This document shows positions 1 to 6,658 of a DNA stretch of 10,218 nt, in pieces. The DNA is taken from contig JBKCNS010000038.1 in NCBI GenBank assembly GCA_046297095.1, positions 1 through 10,218 on the forward strand, written 5' to 3'. Origin of the DNA: JBBATK01 sp046297095. GTDB lineage: Bacteria; Bacteroidota; Ignavibacteria; Kapaibacteriales; NICIL-2. Under the pieces are notes generated by a model, which saw nothing but the letters and a program-made list of their open reading frames with translations, was not told the DNA's origin and ran no database searches. The translations under genes and the position numbers were made by a program. The number at the start of each line of letters is the position of its first letter. The stretch's first letter is position 1.

Positions 1-410
1 GTCAACAATTTTGTGCGCTCGGTTTCCAGCATCCGTTGCACCGGAATACCCGTCCAGCGCGCAACGATCTCGGCAATGTCTTCGGCGCCAACTTCCTCTT
101 TAAGCATCTTGCCGGCGCTTTGCGAGGCGTCGAGTTGTTTCTTTTCCTCTTCCAGTTTCTTTGTGAGCATGTGCAGCTGACCATAACGAAGCTCGGCTAC
201 TTTACCCAGGTCGCCATCCCGCTCGGCTGTTTCGGCGTCGCGTTTGGTCTGCTCAATGTGTTCTTTGAGTGAGCGCAACGACTGTATATGCTCTTTCTCC
301 ACACTCCAGCGGGATTTCAACGCATCATACTCTTCGCGTAGCTCACTTAGCTCGCGCTCTATTTCTTCTAAACGCTTGCGCGTTGCTACTGTGGATTCGT
401 TTGCAGACAT
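1..410 (-). CDS. clpB: ClpB-type disaggregase fragment: middle domain onward, lacking N domain and NBD1 (3' end off window)
   Basis: The 136 visible residues match the ClpB middle (M) domain and the start of the second ATPase domain. Residues 1-105 are a charged coiled coil with RKRLEEIERELSEL near the start and the ClpB hallmark GDLGKVAELRYGQL at about 66-79. Residues 111-131 give DIAEIVARWTGIPVQRMLE, the linker into NBD2. From memory of E. coli ClpB, the alignment is gap-free, with Tyr76 matching Tyr503 and Glu5 matching Glu432. Full-length ClpB (about 860 aa) would have an N domain and NBD1 before this point. Here the ATG at 410 is preceded in frame by a TGA eight codons upstream, and plsY diverges 148 bp away, so NBD1 is absent. 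The family refolds aggregates with DnaK; whether this form can do so is doubtful. It could be a decayed paralogue, a natural short form or a misassembly. The family call is firm; the start is less so. Confidence 0.85.
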   Translation of the reverse strand, partial: MSANESTVATRKRLEEIERELSELREEYDALKSRWSVEKEHIQSLRSLKEHIEQTKRDAETAERDGDLGKVAELRYGQLHMLTKKLEEEKKQLDASQSAGKMLKEEVGAEDIAEIVARWTGIPVQRMLETERTKLL

Positions 411-558
411 GGTGGTGGTCGCCTCCGGAACTCAAGAAATTTTCACACTGCTAAGGACGAAGATAGAATACACTTTCGTGCATTGTGGTAGTTTTGTCCG
501 CGTGTTTCCACGTATTTTTTCGGCTGTGCGTTCATAGTGGTAATCATTTTGACTTTGC
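411..558. other. Divergent spacer between clpB fragment and plsY
   Basis: This 148-bp spacer should carry promoters for both directions. I translated the minus strand here in the frames leading to the clpB ATG and saw no residue of an NBD1 sequence (no Walker motifs, no DEA-like helix). Plus-strand TCATTTTG at about 546-553 resembles the Bacteroidota -7 element TAnnTTTG but lacks a clear -33 partner. No CIRCE-type inverted repeat is visible beside the chaperone gene. Confidence 0.4.
422..426 (-). promoter_or_regulatory. Shine-Dalgarno site supporting the internal-looking clpB start
   Basis: On the minus strand GGAGG lies 11 nt before the ATG at 410. The spacing is slightly long but usable. 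It matters because it suggests the ATG in the middle domain is a true initiation site and not just the first Met of a broken gene. Confidence 0.45.
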
Positions 559-570
559 GTGTATACGGTT

Positions 571-1254
571 ATGATAGACCCAACATTTCGTTTGATACTT
601 ATTGGTATTGTCAGCTATTTGGTGGGATCGTTTCCCACTGCCGTTATCGTGAGTAAGCGGTTCTTTGGATTCGATATTCGCACCAAAGGAAGCGGCAACA
701 TGGGAAGCACCAACGCGTTTCGGCTTCTTGGCTGGAAATGGGGGCTTACGGTTCAGATCGTAGACATCCTCAAGGGATTGGTTGCCGTGGTGTTTGTGTC
801 GCACCTCATGGAGGGCCACACATTACCATTCACCAATCGCACTCCTTTTGAAGACTACACCGTTGTTAAACTCATTGCCGGTGCATCGGTAGTGCTGGGT
901 CATATATTCAGCATCTTCGTTGGTTTCAAGGGTGGTAAAGGAGTAAACACGGCCACCGGTATGCTTATAGGAATAGCGCCGGTGGAGGTATCTATTGCTA
1001 TAGGAGTGTTTATCCTGGCGGTGATGCTTAGCGGATACATTTCTCTTGGCTCGATCTTGGCAGCACTTATCATTCCCAGCGCAATGGCTTTTCGCTACAA
1101 TGTATTCGGCGCAGAGATTACAGGATATCACACGCTGATATGGTTCTCTGTCTGCATCTCGCTGCTCGTCATTTACATGCATCGTGGAAATATTCGCCGT
1201 TTGCTGCAGGGCACGGAGCGAAAGATGACGGAGTGGCAGATTTTGAAGCGATAG
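571..1254 (+). CDS. plsY: PlsY, acyl-phosphate:glycerol-3-phosphate acyltransferase
   Basis: This integral membrane enzyme transfers an acyl group from acyl-phosphate to the sn-1 position of glycerol-3-phosphate, giving lysophosphatidic acid, the first acylation step in phospholipid synthesis. All three family motifs are present, numbered from the ATG at 571. Motif 1 is GSGNMGSTN (40-48). Motif 2 is GFKGGKGVNTATG (118-130), the glycine-rich substrate loop. Motif 3 is HRGNIRRLLQGTE (204-216). Several hydrophobic segments surround them, beginning with RLILIGIVSYLVGSFPTAV. At 227 aa the length is normal for the family. An in-frame GTG at 559 would add four residues; ATG is preferred because MIDPTF leads straight into the first membrane helix, but neither has a clear ribosome site. 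It is followed 27 bp later by gpsA, which makes its substrate, so the two are very likely co-transcribed. Confidence 0.96.
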   Translation: MIDPTFRLILIGIVSYLVGSFPTAVIVSKRFFGFDIRTKGSGNMGSTNAFRLLGWKWGLTVQIVDILKGLVAVVFVSHLMEGHTLPFTNRTPFEDYTVVKLIAGASVVLGHIFSIFVGFKGGKGVNTATGMLIGIAPVEVSIAIGVFILAVMLSGYISLGSILAALIIPSAMAFRYNVFGAEITGYHTLIWFSVCISLLVIYMHRGNIRRLLQGTERKMTEWQILKR

Positions 1255-1281
1255 TATTCACACTCTTCGCAGGTCAGTACT

Positions 1282-2274
1282 ATGAACATAGGTGTTGTGG
1301 GAGCCGGAGGTTGGGGAACCGCGCTGGCTAATGTGGCGGCGGCAAACGGACATAATGTGCGTATGTGGTCACGATCTGCGCAGCTCGTGGAAGAGATCAA
1401 CAATTCCCACACGAATTCAACCTATCTCGACGGTGTTACCATTCACGAGTCTATAGCAGCCGGTACCGATCCGCAGTTGCTTCATGGCTCTGATATCATG
1501 CTTGTTAGTGTGCCCACACAGTTTATCCGAACAGTGCTGGAAATCTACGACTTTCGCATACGCGAGTCGCTCATAGCTAATGCCTCTAAGGGCATCGAGA
1601 ATAAAACTCTGCTTCGCGTTTCTCAGCTTCTTAAAGATGTAGCCAAGATTGATCGAGATAACTACGCGGTGCTTACCGGCCCTAGTCATGCCGAGGAAGT
1701 GATACGTGGAGTTCCCACTACCATTCTTGCGGCATCTTCCGATGAACAAACAGCGAGAACAATTCAGAGCGTGTTCTCTAATGCCACCATGCGAGTATAT
1801 CGCAGCAATGATGTAATAGGAGCGGAGCTTGGTGGTGCCTTGAAGAATGTGATCGCCATTGCCGCCGGCATCATTGATGGACTTGGAACCGGAGATAATA
1901 CCAAGGCAGCTCTTATCACGCGGGGACTTGCGGAGATTACCCGACTTGGAGTTGTGCTTGGCGCAAATCCCGCTACGTTTAGCGGCTTAAGCGGGCTGGG
2001 TGACCTTATCGTAACCTGCGACTCTCGCCATTCCCGTAACCGCCGTGTGGGCGAGGCAATTGGCAGAGGGAAATCTCTGCAGGAGATCCTTGCGGAATCG
2101 CCGATGATAGCCGAGGGTGTAGCAACCACAGAGTCCGCCTACGAACTTGCCCAGCGGCATGGTGTGGAAATGCCCATCGTTGAGCAGGTATATCAGATAT
2201 TGTTTTTTAACAAGTCGCCTCGGTTGGCAATTCACGAACTCATGACACGAGAGTCTAAGTCTGAAGTACAGTAG
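1282..2274 (+). CDS. gpsA: GpsA, NAD(P)-dependent glycerol-3-phosphate dehydrogenase
   Basis: This cytosolic enzyme reduces dihydroxyacetone phosphate to sn-glycerol-3-phosphate, the backbone for phospholipids and the substrate of PlsY encoded just upstream. The N-terminal Rossmann fold begins at residue 2, with the dinucleotide loop GAGGWG at 7-12. The conserved ASKGIE segment is at 101-106 and GPSHAEEV at 133-140. The catalytic lysine is Lys188 in GGALKNVIAIAAG. The C-terminal helical domain carries SGLSGLGDLIVTC (234-246) and the SRNRRVG stretch (251-257). At 330 aa the length is typical and nothing is missing. AGGT at 1271-1274, 7 nt before the ATG, is a weak ribosome site. It ends 35 bp from the convergent hydrolase gene, and no terminator hairpin is visible in that gap. 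Confidence 0.97.
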   Translation: MNIGVVGAGGWGTALANVAAANGHNVRMWSRSAQLVEEINNSHTNSTYLDGVTIHESIAAGTDPQLLHGSDIMLVSVPTQFIRTVLEIYDFRIRESLIANASKGIENKTLLRVSQLLKDVAKIDRDNYAVLTGPSHAEEVIRGVPTTILAASSDEQTARTIQSVFSNATMRVYRSNDVIGAELGGALKNVIAIAAGIIDGLGTGDNTKAALITRGLAEITRLGVVLGANPATFSGLSGLGDLIVTCDSRHSRNRRVGEAIGRGKSLQEILAESPMIAEGVATTESAYELAQRHGVEMPIVEQVYQILFFNKSPRLAIHELMTRESKSEVQ

Positions 2275-2309
2275 AAGCCCGTCACACAACAACCCGAATA
2301 CACCTCAGC

Positions 2310-3122
2310 CTACTCATACATATCAGGACGGCGATCGGCGAAGATATCGTTCACACTATTGAACATTTTGTTTCGTGTGTTTAGGTAATCCATGTCTGCG
2401 ACGATCACACTATCGGCTGCCGAAGGCGACACTGCCAAGAGCTCTCCGTTGTATTTGTACATGGCGCTCTCTCCGCGAAACAGCAAACTCTCCTCGTCTC
2501 GCGTTTCCGTTCCCCATCTGTTTGTTACGACAAGGTTCACTTTATTCTCGATTGCCCTTGCAGGCATTACTTTACCGTAAAGGGTTGTGACCAAGTTCGA
2601 CGGACACAGAATGATATCAGCTCCCCTCAAAGCCAGCGTGCGCGCGGCCTCCGGGAACCTCCAATCATAACATATCATCACGCCCAATCGTGCCCCCGTG
2701 CGTGGTTCATCCACAACAAAGAATCCACTATCTCCGGGAGTAAAGCAATATCGTTCCTTGTAAAAAAGATGTGTTTTACGGTAGGATACAGGCTTGCAAC
2801 CCGGTTGCAGAATAAGCGCCGAGTTGTACACGTTGCCCCCGCTGCTTTCGGCATACCCTATCACAACGGTCTTTTTCAGCTCTTCACTACATTCACGAAA
2901 AGTCCTAAGTCGAGCATCATCTTCGGGAATGGCTACACTGCGCGATTCATCAGCATTCAAAAAGAAATACCCGCAGGTTGCCAGCTCGGGAAAAACAACG
3001 ACATCGGCATCAATGGTAGAAATCGATTGTTCGATAAAGCGGCAGTTGGCGTCCAATTCGAAGAGCGCAGGGGCAAACTGCACGGACGCAACACTGCACG
3101 ATCCTTGGGAGGAATGTTCCAT
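2310..3122 (-). CDS. Nitrilase-superfamily carbon-nitrogen hydrolase
   Basis: Members of this superfamily hydrolyse amide or nitrile C-N bonds through a Glu-Lys-Cys triad in an alpha-beta-beta-alpha sandwich. All three residues are visible: Glu46 in VVFPELATCG, Lys116 in YRKTHLFYKE (with the secondary Glu123) and Cys151 in MICYDWRFPEAARTLALRG. The C-terminal half has GADIILCPSNL (168-178) and RAIENKVNLVVTNRWG (189-204), usual in amidase-like members. At 270 aa it is a complete single-domain enzyme. No signal peptide is evident, so it should be cytosolic. It starts 11 bp after the stop of the endonuclease gene, with no clear ribosome site in the gap (CCTGGCCCT), so translation may be coupled. 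The substrate cannot be read from the sequence; omega-amidase, N-carbamoyl amidohydrolase and aliphatic amidase are all possible. Confidence 0.88.
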   Translation of the reverse strand: MEHSSQGSCSVASVQFAPALFELDANCRFIEQSISTIDADVVVFPELATCGYFFLNADESRSVAIPEDDARLRTFRECSEELKKTVVIGYAESSGGNVYNSALILQPGCKPVSYRKTHLFYKERYCFTPGDSGFFVVDEPRTGARLGVMICYDWRFPEAARTLALRGADIILCPSNLVTTLYGKVMPARAIENKVNLVVTNRWGTETRDEESLLFRGESAMYKYNGELLAVSPSAADSVIVADMDYLNTRNKMFNSVNDIFADRRPDMYE

Positions 3123-3133
3123 AGGGCCAGGTT

Positions 3134-3961
3134 CTACTTAATAGTGGTCTCCAGCGCGTCCTGTACATCCTGTGGTAAAGCGCTGAGAAGATTATATCCC
3201 GTTTGCTGTTCTATGTTTCGCACTGTTGTGCGATACAATTCCCAATTATTATTAGCCGCGGTGTACGTGCCGTTGTTCATCATCACGGCAATCACGCGGG
3301 TATCTTTGGTAATGTTCGCTCTGCGGCTGCCACGATTGGCAACTACTACAACCTTCCAACACGAGTCCGGAACCGTGACAACATTTTTTAATCGCTTTTT
3401 GGTGGCGTAGATACCACCGGCAATGATATACAAACTCTTGTTTGCCTCTTTACTGAGAGAGTCGCAGTACCTCTCCAGAGAATACCAAGTTTCCCTGTTT
3501 AGATCGGGCGTTTGAGGAAAGACATTCGAGAAATAAAATGTTGCCTTGTTGTCGGAGTCGCTCCGCGTTCGGCACTCGCTACCCACTATATGTCCGCGAT
3601 CGTATCCGCTGCCTGTATAGTACGAATCCAGGATTCGCGTGCTCGTAGTCGGAAGTGCGTCGTCGTGAGTAAAGCAGTCACATCGTTGGGCAGGTCCATA
3701 CCAAGCAGAGTCCTCGTTCCAGCTTACCCAGTTTGCTACATTCAAAATAGGATTGTACGAACATGTGTACTGAAATCGCCGGATCAGAATATCATCATTT
3801 GGCGTTGCATCTGTAGGCACGCCAAGTTCTGTAGGTGAAGAAAAGAAGAGACTAACCGGATCTTCGGGCTCAGCAACGTCATTACAGCCTTCAAAAACCG
3901 TGAGCACCAGAAGAAGAGCGAATGCCGTGTACCGAAGAAGATTCCATTGAGAGCGGTTCAT
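3134..3961 (-). CDS. Exported DNA/RNA non-specific endonuclease, probable lipoprotein (beta-beta-alpha-Me fold)
   Basis: It resembles the NUC1/NucA family of Mg-dependent sugar-nonspecific nucleases. The signature DRGH lies at 121-124 within YDRGHIVGSE, with His124 as the expected general base. The metal-binding asparagine fits Asn155 in DLNRETWYSLE, with Glu163 nearby. TFYFSNVFPQTP (141-152) matches the family pattern between these motifs. The N terminus has two Arg then the hydrophobic run AFALLLVLTVFEGC. Cys26 fits a lipobox, though FEGC is a poor version, so plain secretion is also possible. Mature residues 27-60 form an acidic, proline-rich linker. The first ATG after an upstream stop was taken as the start; no Shine-Dalgarno site is visible and a hairpin occupies that position. 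It is first of a two-gene unit with the C-N hydrolase. A likely role is degrading extracellular nucleic acid for nutrients or biofilm turnover. Confidence 0.88.
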   Translation of the reverse strand: MNRSQWNLLRYTAFALLLVLTVFEGCNDVAEPEDPVSLFFSSPTELGVPTDATPNDDILIRRFQYTCSYNPILNVANWVSWNEDSAWYGPAQRCDCFTHDDALPTTSTRILDSYYTGSGYDRGHIVGSECRTRSDSDNKATFYFSNVFPQTPDLNRETWYSLERYCDSLSKEANKSLYIIAGGIYATKKRLKNVVTVPDSCWKVVVVANRGSRRANITKDTRVIAVMMNNGTYTAANNNWELYRTTVRNIEQQTGYNLLSALPQDVQDALETTIK

Positions 3962-3966
3962 AAGAA

Positions 3967-3989
3967 ATCTTGATTTTTTTATTCAAGAT
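3967..3989. promoter_or_regulatory. Hairpin in the endonuclease leader
   Basis: A perfect 7-bp inverted repeat (ATCTTGA / TCAAGAT, arms 3967-3973 and 3983-3989) encloses a 9-nt T/A-rich loop. It lies only 5 nt upstream of the endonuclease ATG, where a ribosome-binding site would normally be. It could be an RNA structure affecting initiation or a dyad for a DNA-binding protein. It is AT-rich and may be fortuitous. Confidence 0.4.
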
Positions 3990-4018
3990 ACAACTCCGTG
4001 AGCAACCGAGCCGTGTAG

Positions 4019-4054
4019 CTGATCTATGTCATGCGCGTTGTTGATTTATATCAT
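4019..4054. promoter_or_regulatory. Two FNR/CRP-like boxes 22 bp apart in the divergent spacer
   Basis: The FNR-family consensus is TTGAT-N4-ATCAA. The box at 4041-4054 is TTGAT-TTAT-ATCAT, matching 9 of 10 consensus positions. The box at 4019-4032 is CTGAT-CTAT-GTCAT, matching 7 of 10. The longer repeats containing them (GATCTATGTCATGCGC at 4021 and GATTTATATCATGTGC at 4043) agree at 13 of 16 bases. The 22-bp spacing puts both on the same DNA face. They sit between the endonuclease/hydrolase unit and the divergent lipoprotein gene, so a CRP/FNR-type regulator could control either. No regulator gene is in the window; the sites are inferred from pattern only. Confidence 0.45.
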
Positions 4055-4122
4055 GTGCATCCATCGGCCCGGATGCGAGATTGCCTGCGAGTGCAGCGGG
4101 CGAAACATTCGCTCATCACCAA

Positions 4123-4158
4123 CATAATAGTTTCACTTTACGGCACGGAGGATATATG
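4123..4158 (+). promoter_or_regulatory. Possible -10 element and clear ribosome-binding site for the lipoprotein gene
   Basis: CATAAT at 4123-4128 matches a sigma-70 -10 box at five of six positions, but the sequence 17 bp upstream (GCGAAA) is not a -35 box. GGAGG at 4147-4151 lies 4 nt before the ATG at 4156. It selects that start over an in-frame ATG at 4081, which would place 25 hydrophilic residues before the signal peptide. Confidence 0.45.
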
Positions 4159-4911
4159 AGACTCTTCAGACAACCATTGACGATGGTCATCATCGTAGTA
4201 GGATTTTTTGTTTCCTGTTCGGAGGCTTTGGGTCCAAACGAGATAGGCGGTTCTTCCGTACCCGATCTTTGTGACGTTGGAAAACGTTATTCCGGAACTG
4301 TAAGTGTGCCGGGCACATTCATTCCCGGATTCGATCACATGACAGAACGAGCAGTTGTAACAAAGAACGATAACGGTAATGTTACCATCGCTGTAGATGT
4401 AGAATTTGATTCCGTTTTTGTACACGCTCTGGACTCTGCGCTTGGCACCGGTGCGTTGCCTGCTGCACTTCGTAACAGTGTCATCTCGGAATATGCACGG
4501 CGATATGGCGCCACGCTCGATACACTGAACAAAGCAGCAATGAAAGCACATGTGGACTTCAAGCTCAAGATTACCACCGAAGGCATTCAAGAATATGTAA
4601 ACGGACGCGGTGACCTATCTAAGCCCTTCACCGTTGTGAAATATGCTGCCAATGTTGGCGACAGTTACACCTACACAAATCCGGACGGCGTTCTCATTAC
4701 ACGCAAGGTGGTATACAAGTCTGCCACCGACGATTATCCCCTGGCGTTTTGGAATATCAAGGTGATTAAAGTGGAAGAAACCAAAGATGATTTGCTGATG
4801 GAGAAGATCACCTACTATGCAAATCACAAGTTCGGCCTGGTAGGTGTTCTGTTCCGCACAAAGTCCGGCAAGGAACTGAAGATCGGCATCTTCCCTCCGA
4901 ACCTTCAGTAG
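4156..4911 (+). CDS. Unrecognised secreted lipoprotein
   Basis: I do not recognise this family. From the ATG at 4156 it is 251 aa with a classic short lipoprotein signal: MRLFRQ, then the hydrophobic run PLTMVIIVVGFFVSC, with Cys21 as the lipidated residue (FVSC lipobox). The mature part starts with an acidic, glycine-rich stretch, then alternates hydrophobic and charged residues typical of beta structure (VVTKNDNGNVTIAVDVEFDS). A central helical part runs about 92-135, rich in Ala/Arg/Leu, followed by more strands (GDSYTYTNPDGVLITRKVV, YYANHKFGLVGVLFRT). There are no evident catalytic motifs. It probably faces the periplasm or cell surface. It diverges from the endonuclease gene across a spacer with FNR-like boxes and ends in a strong terminator, so it is likely monocistronic. 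The upstream in-frame ATG at 4081 is rejected as start. Confidence 0.8.
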   Translation: MRLFRQPLTMVIIVVGFFVSCSEALGPNEIGGSSVPDLCDVGKRYSGTVSVPGTFIPGFDHMTERAVVTKNDNGNVTIAVDVEFDSVFVHALDSALGTGALPAALRNSVISEYARRYGATLDTLNKAAMKAHVDFKLKITTEGIQEYVNGRGDLSKPFTVVKYAANVGDSYTYTNPDGVLITRKVVYKSATDDYPLAFWNIKVIKVEETKDDLLMEKITYYANHKFGLVGVLFRTKSGKELKIGIFPPNLQ

Positions 4912-4932
4912 TGTTCACAAAGGAACAACAAA

Positions 4933-4963
4933 AAAACGCGGCGAGAAACTCTCGCCGCGTTTT
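4933..4963. terminator. Strong bidirectional rho-independent terminator
   Basis: A perfect 9-bp GC-rich stem (CGCGGCGAG 4937-4945, CTCGCCGCG 4951-4959) with a 5-nt loop AAACT is flanked by AAAA on the left and TTTT on the right. It therefore works on both strands. It lies 21 bp after the lipoprotein stop and 67 bp from the stop of the convergent P5C dehydrogenase gene, so it serves both. Confidence 0.93.
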
Positions 4964-5030
4964 GTTTACTACCGATGTGCTCTGCACGTAATGGTACTTG
5001 ATTGTGTGTCACTGAAGCCAAACAGCAGTA

Positions 5031-6575
5031 CTAGCCCTTTTGCGCTATGGATTTTGCTTGCAAGAAGAGCAGTAGATAATCGCGGCCGCCGGCTTTAGAA
5101 TCCGTACCGCTCATGTTAAATCCTCCAAAGGGATGCACGCCTACCAATGCACCGGTACATTTGCGATTCAAATACAGATTGCCTACAAAAAACTCGCGAC
5201 GAGCTTGTTCGATCTTTTTGGGATTCTTCGAATACACTGCTCCGGTAAGGCCATACTTCGTGCCATTGGCAATAGTCATGGCGTGATCATAGTTGTTTGA
5301 TTTGATAATAGCCAACACCGGGCCGAAAATTTCCTCCTGTGCGATTACGGCATCGGGCTTGACGTCGGCAATAACCGTGGGCTCAATGTAGTAGCCGTCC
5401 AACCCTGCAACGCGCTTACCGCCTACTACCAAGCGTCCTTCCTTCTTGCCGATGTCGATGTATTTAAGAATGGTTTTCATTGCCCGCTCGCTCACCACAG
5501 GGCCCACCTGATAATTGGCTTTGGGATCACCCTGTTGCAGCTCCAGAGTGGCAACAGCAACCTTCTCTACAAACTCCTTGTAGATGCTCTTGTCCACGAT
5601 CACTCGGGAACACGCCGAACACTTTTGCCCCTGGAAACCAAAGGCCGCAGCCACGGTGCCCTTCACTGCTTCATCAATATCTGCCTCGGAGTCTACAATG
5701 ATGGCATCCTTGCCACCCATCTCTGCCACAACGCGCTTGATCCAAATCTGACCGGGCGAAGTTTTGGCTGCAAGTTCATTGACGCGCAAGCCCACTTCCA
5801 TAGAGCCTGTAAACGAAACAAATCGAGTAAGGCGATGCTGCACCAAGTAATCTCCTGCCTCGGCACCACTGGACACCAAGAAATTGAGAACGCCTTTGGG
5901 TAATCCCAGTTCGCGCATGATGTCGGCAAAGAGCCAGCCCATCATGGGCGACTCGCTCGACGGCTTCAGCACAACGGTGTTTCCCGTAACGATGGCAGCC
6001 GATGTCATGCCTACCAGAATGGCAAAGGGAAAATTCCAGGGCGGAATCACCACACCCACTCCCAAGGGCAAATACACCAGCTCGTTCTTCTCACCAATAG
6101 CCGGAACGATGGGCTGTTTGCCGCCATAGCGCAACGCCTCGCGTCCGTAGAACTCCAGAAAATCAATTGCCTCGCAGGTGTCGGCATCAGCTTCCAAGTA
6201 GTTCTTTCCTACTTCCGAAACCATCCAGGCGTTAATCTCTGTGCGGCGTTCGCGAATGATGCGAGCGGCCTTGAACAGGTAGTTCGCACGTTCCTTCACA
6301 GGGACGTTCTTCCATGATTCAAATGCTTTAGCTGCTGCTTGAATAGCTTTTTCTGCATCCGGCACGCCGGACTTTTGAAATACGCCAACCACCTCTGAAG
6401 GCTGGGCGGGATTTACCGAGATAGTTTTCTTCTCGGTGGTCACCTTTTTGCCGTCGATAATGTTCGGGTATTCTTTGCCAAACTTCTTGCGAACTGCGTC
6501 CAGTGATTTTTGTTGTTTCTCTAAAGGCTGCTTCTTTGAAAAATCAAGAAACACTTCGTTGGCAAAATCTTTCAT
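5031..6575 (-). CDS. pruA: L-glutamate gamma-semialdehyde (1-pyrroline-5-carboxylate) dehydrogenase
   Basis: This NAD-dependent aldehyde dehydrogenase oxidises glutamate gamma-semialdehyde (from P5C) to glutamate, the second step of proline and arginine breakdown. Length (514 aa) and N-terminal extension fit the monofunctional RocA/P5CDH group, not the PutA fusion. Catalytic features are in order: PPWNFPF (178-184) with the oxyanion Asn181, LKPS (203-206) with cofactor-contacting Lys204, FTGSMEVG (255-262), general base Glu285 in VAEMGGKDA, and nucleophile Cys319 in GQKCSACSR. EEIFGPV lies at 414-420. The tail PFGGFNMSGTDSKAGGRDYL (482-501) is the P5CDH type that recognises the substrate carboxylate. 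AGGA at 6582-6585 (minus strand), 6 nt before the ATG, supports the start. No proline dehydrogenase gene is adjacent. The kinase gene lies 83 bp upstream on the same strand. Confidence 0.95.
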   Translation of the reverse strand: MKDFANEVFLDFSKKQPLEKQQKSLDAVRKKFGKEYPNIIDGKKVTTEKKTISVNPAQPSEVVGVFQKSGVPDAEKAIQAAAKAFESWKNVPVKERANYLFKAARIIRERRTEINAWMVSEVGKNYLEADADTCEAIDFLEFYGREALRYGGKQPIVPAIGEKNELVYLPLGVGVVIPPWNFPFAILVGMTSAAIVTGNTVVLKPSSESPMMGWLFADIMRELGLPKGVLNFLVSSGAEAGDYLVQHRLTRFVSFTGSMEVGLRVNELAAKTSPGQIWIKRVVAEMGGKDAIIVDSEADIDEAVKGTVAAAFGFQGQKCSACSRVIVDKSIYKEFVEKVAVATLELQQGDPKANYQVGPVVSERAMKTILKYIDIGKKEGRLVVGGKRVAGLDGYYIEPTVIADVKPDAVIAQEEIFGPVLAIIKSNNYDHAMTIANGTKYGLTGAVYSKNPKKIEQARREFFVGNLYLNRKCTGALVGVHPFGGFNMSGTDSKAGGRDYLLLFLQAKSIAQKG

Positions 6576-6658
6576 GTGTAATCCTGTAAGTATAAGTGTG
6601 AATCAATCTCTGACTGTATTATCTAGGAGCCCGCAAAACTACACTCTCGGTCTGACTC

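Noticed and set aside
501..520. CGTG-TTTC-CACG followed by TATTTTTT, resembling a terminator on the plus strand
   Set aside because: The stem is only 4 bp, and it points into plsY with no plus-strand gene upstream to terminate.
36..537. Plus-strand open frames opposite the clpB fragment, and a short minus frame at 2-184
   Set aside because: The minus frame from 410 gives unmistakable ClpB sequence; the others are shadows in different frames.
2275..2309. Terminator between gpsA and the convergent hydrolase
   Set aside because: The 35-bp gap shows no inverted repeat or T-run.
2769..3410. Plus-strand 213-aa open frame
   Set aside because: It lies opposite the hydrolase and the nuclease, both with clear catalytic motifs; its own translation has no recognisable domain.
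4081..4155. Longer start for the lipoprotein gene at the ATG at 4081
   Set aside because: It would put 25 hydrophilic residues before a good signal peptide, while GGAGG precedes the ATG at 4156.
4977..4987. GTGC-TCT-GCAC inverted repeat between the terminator and pruA
   Set aside because: Only a 4-bp stem with no T-run; the strong terminator at 4933-4963 already explains the region.
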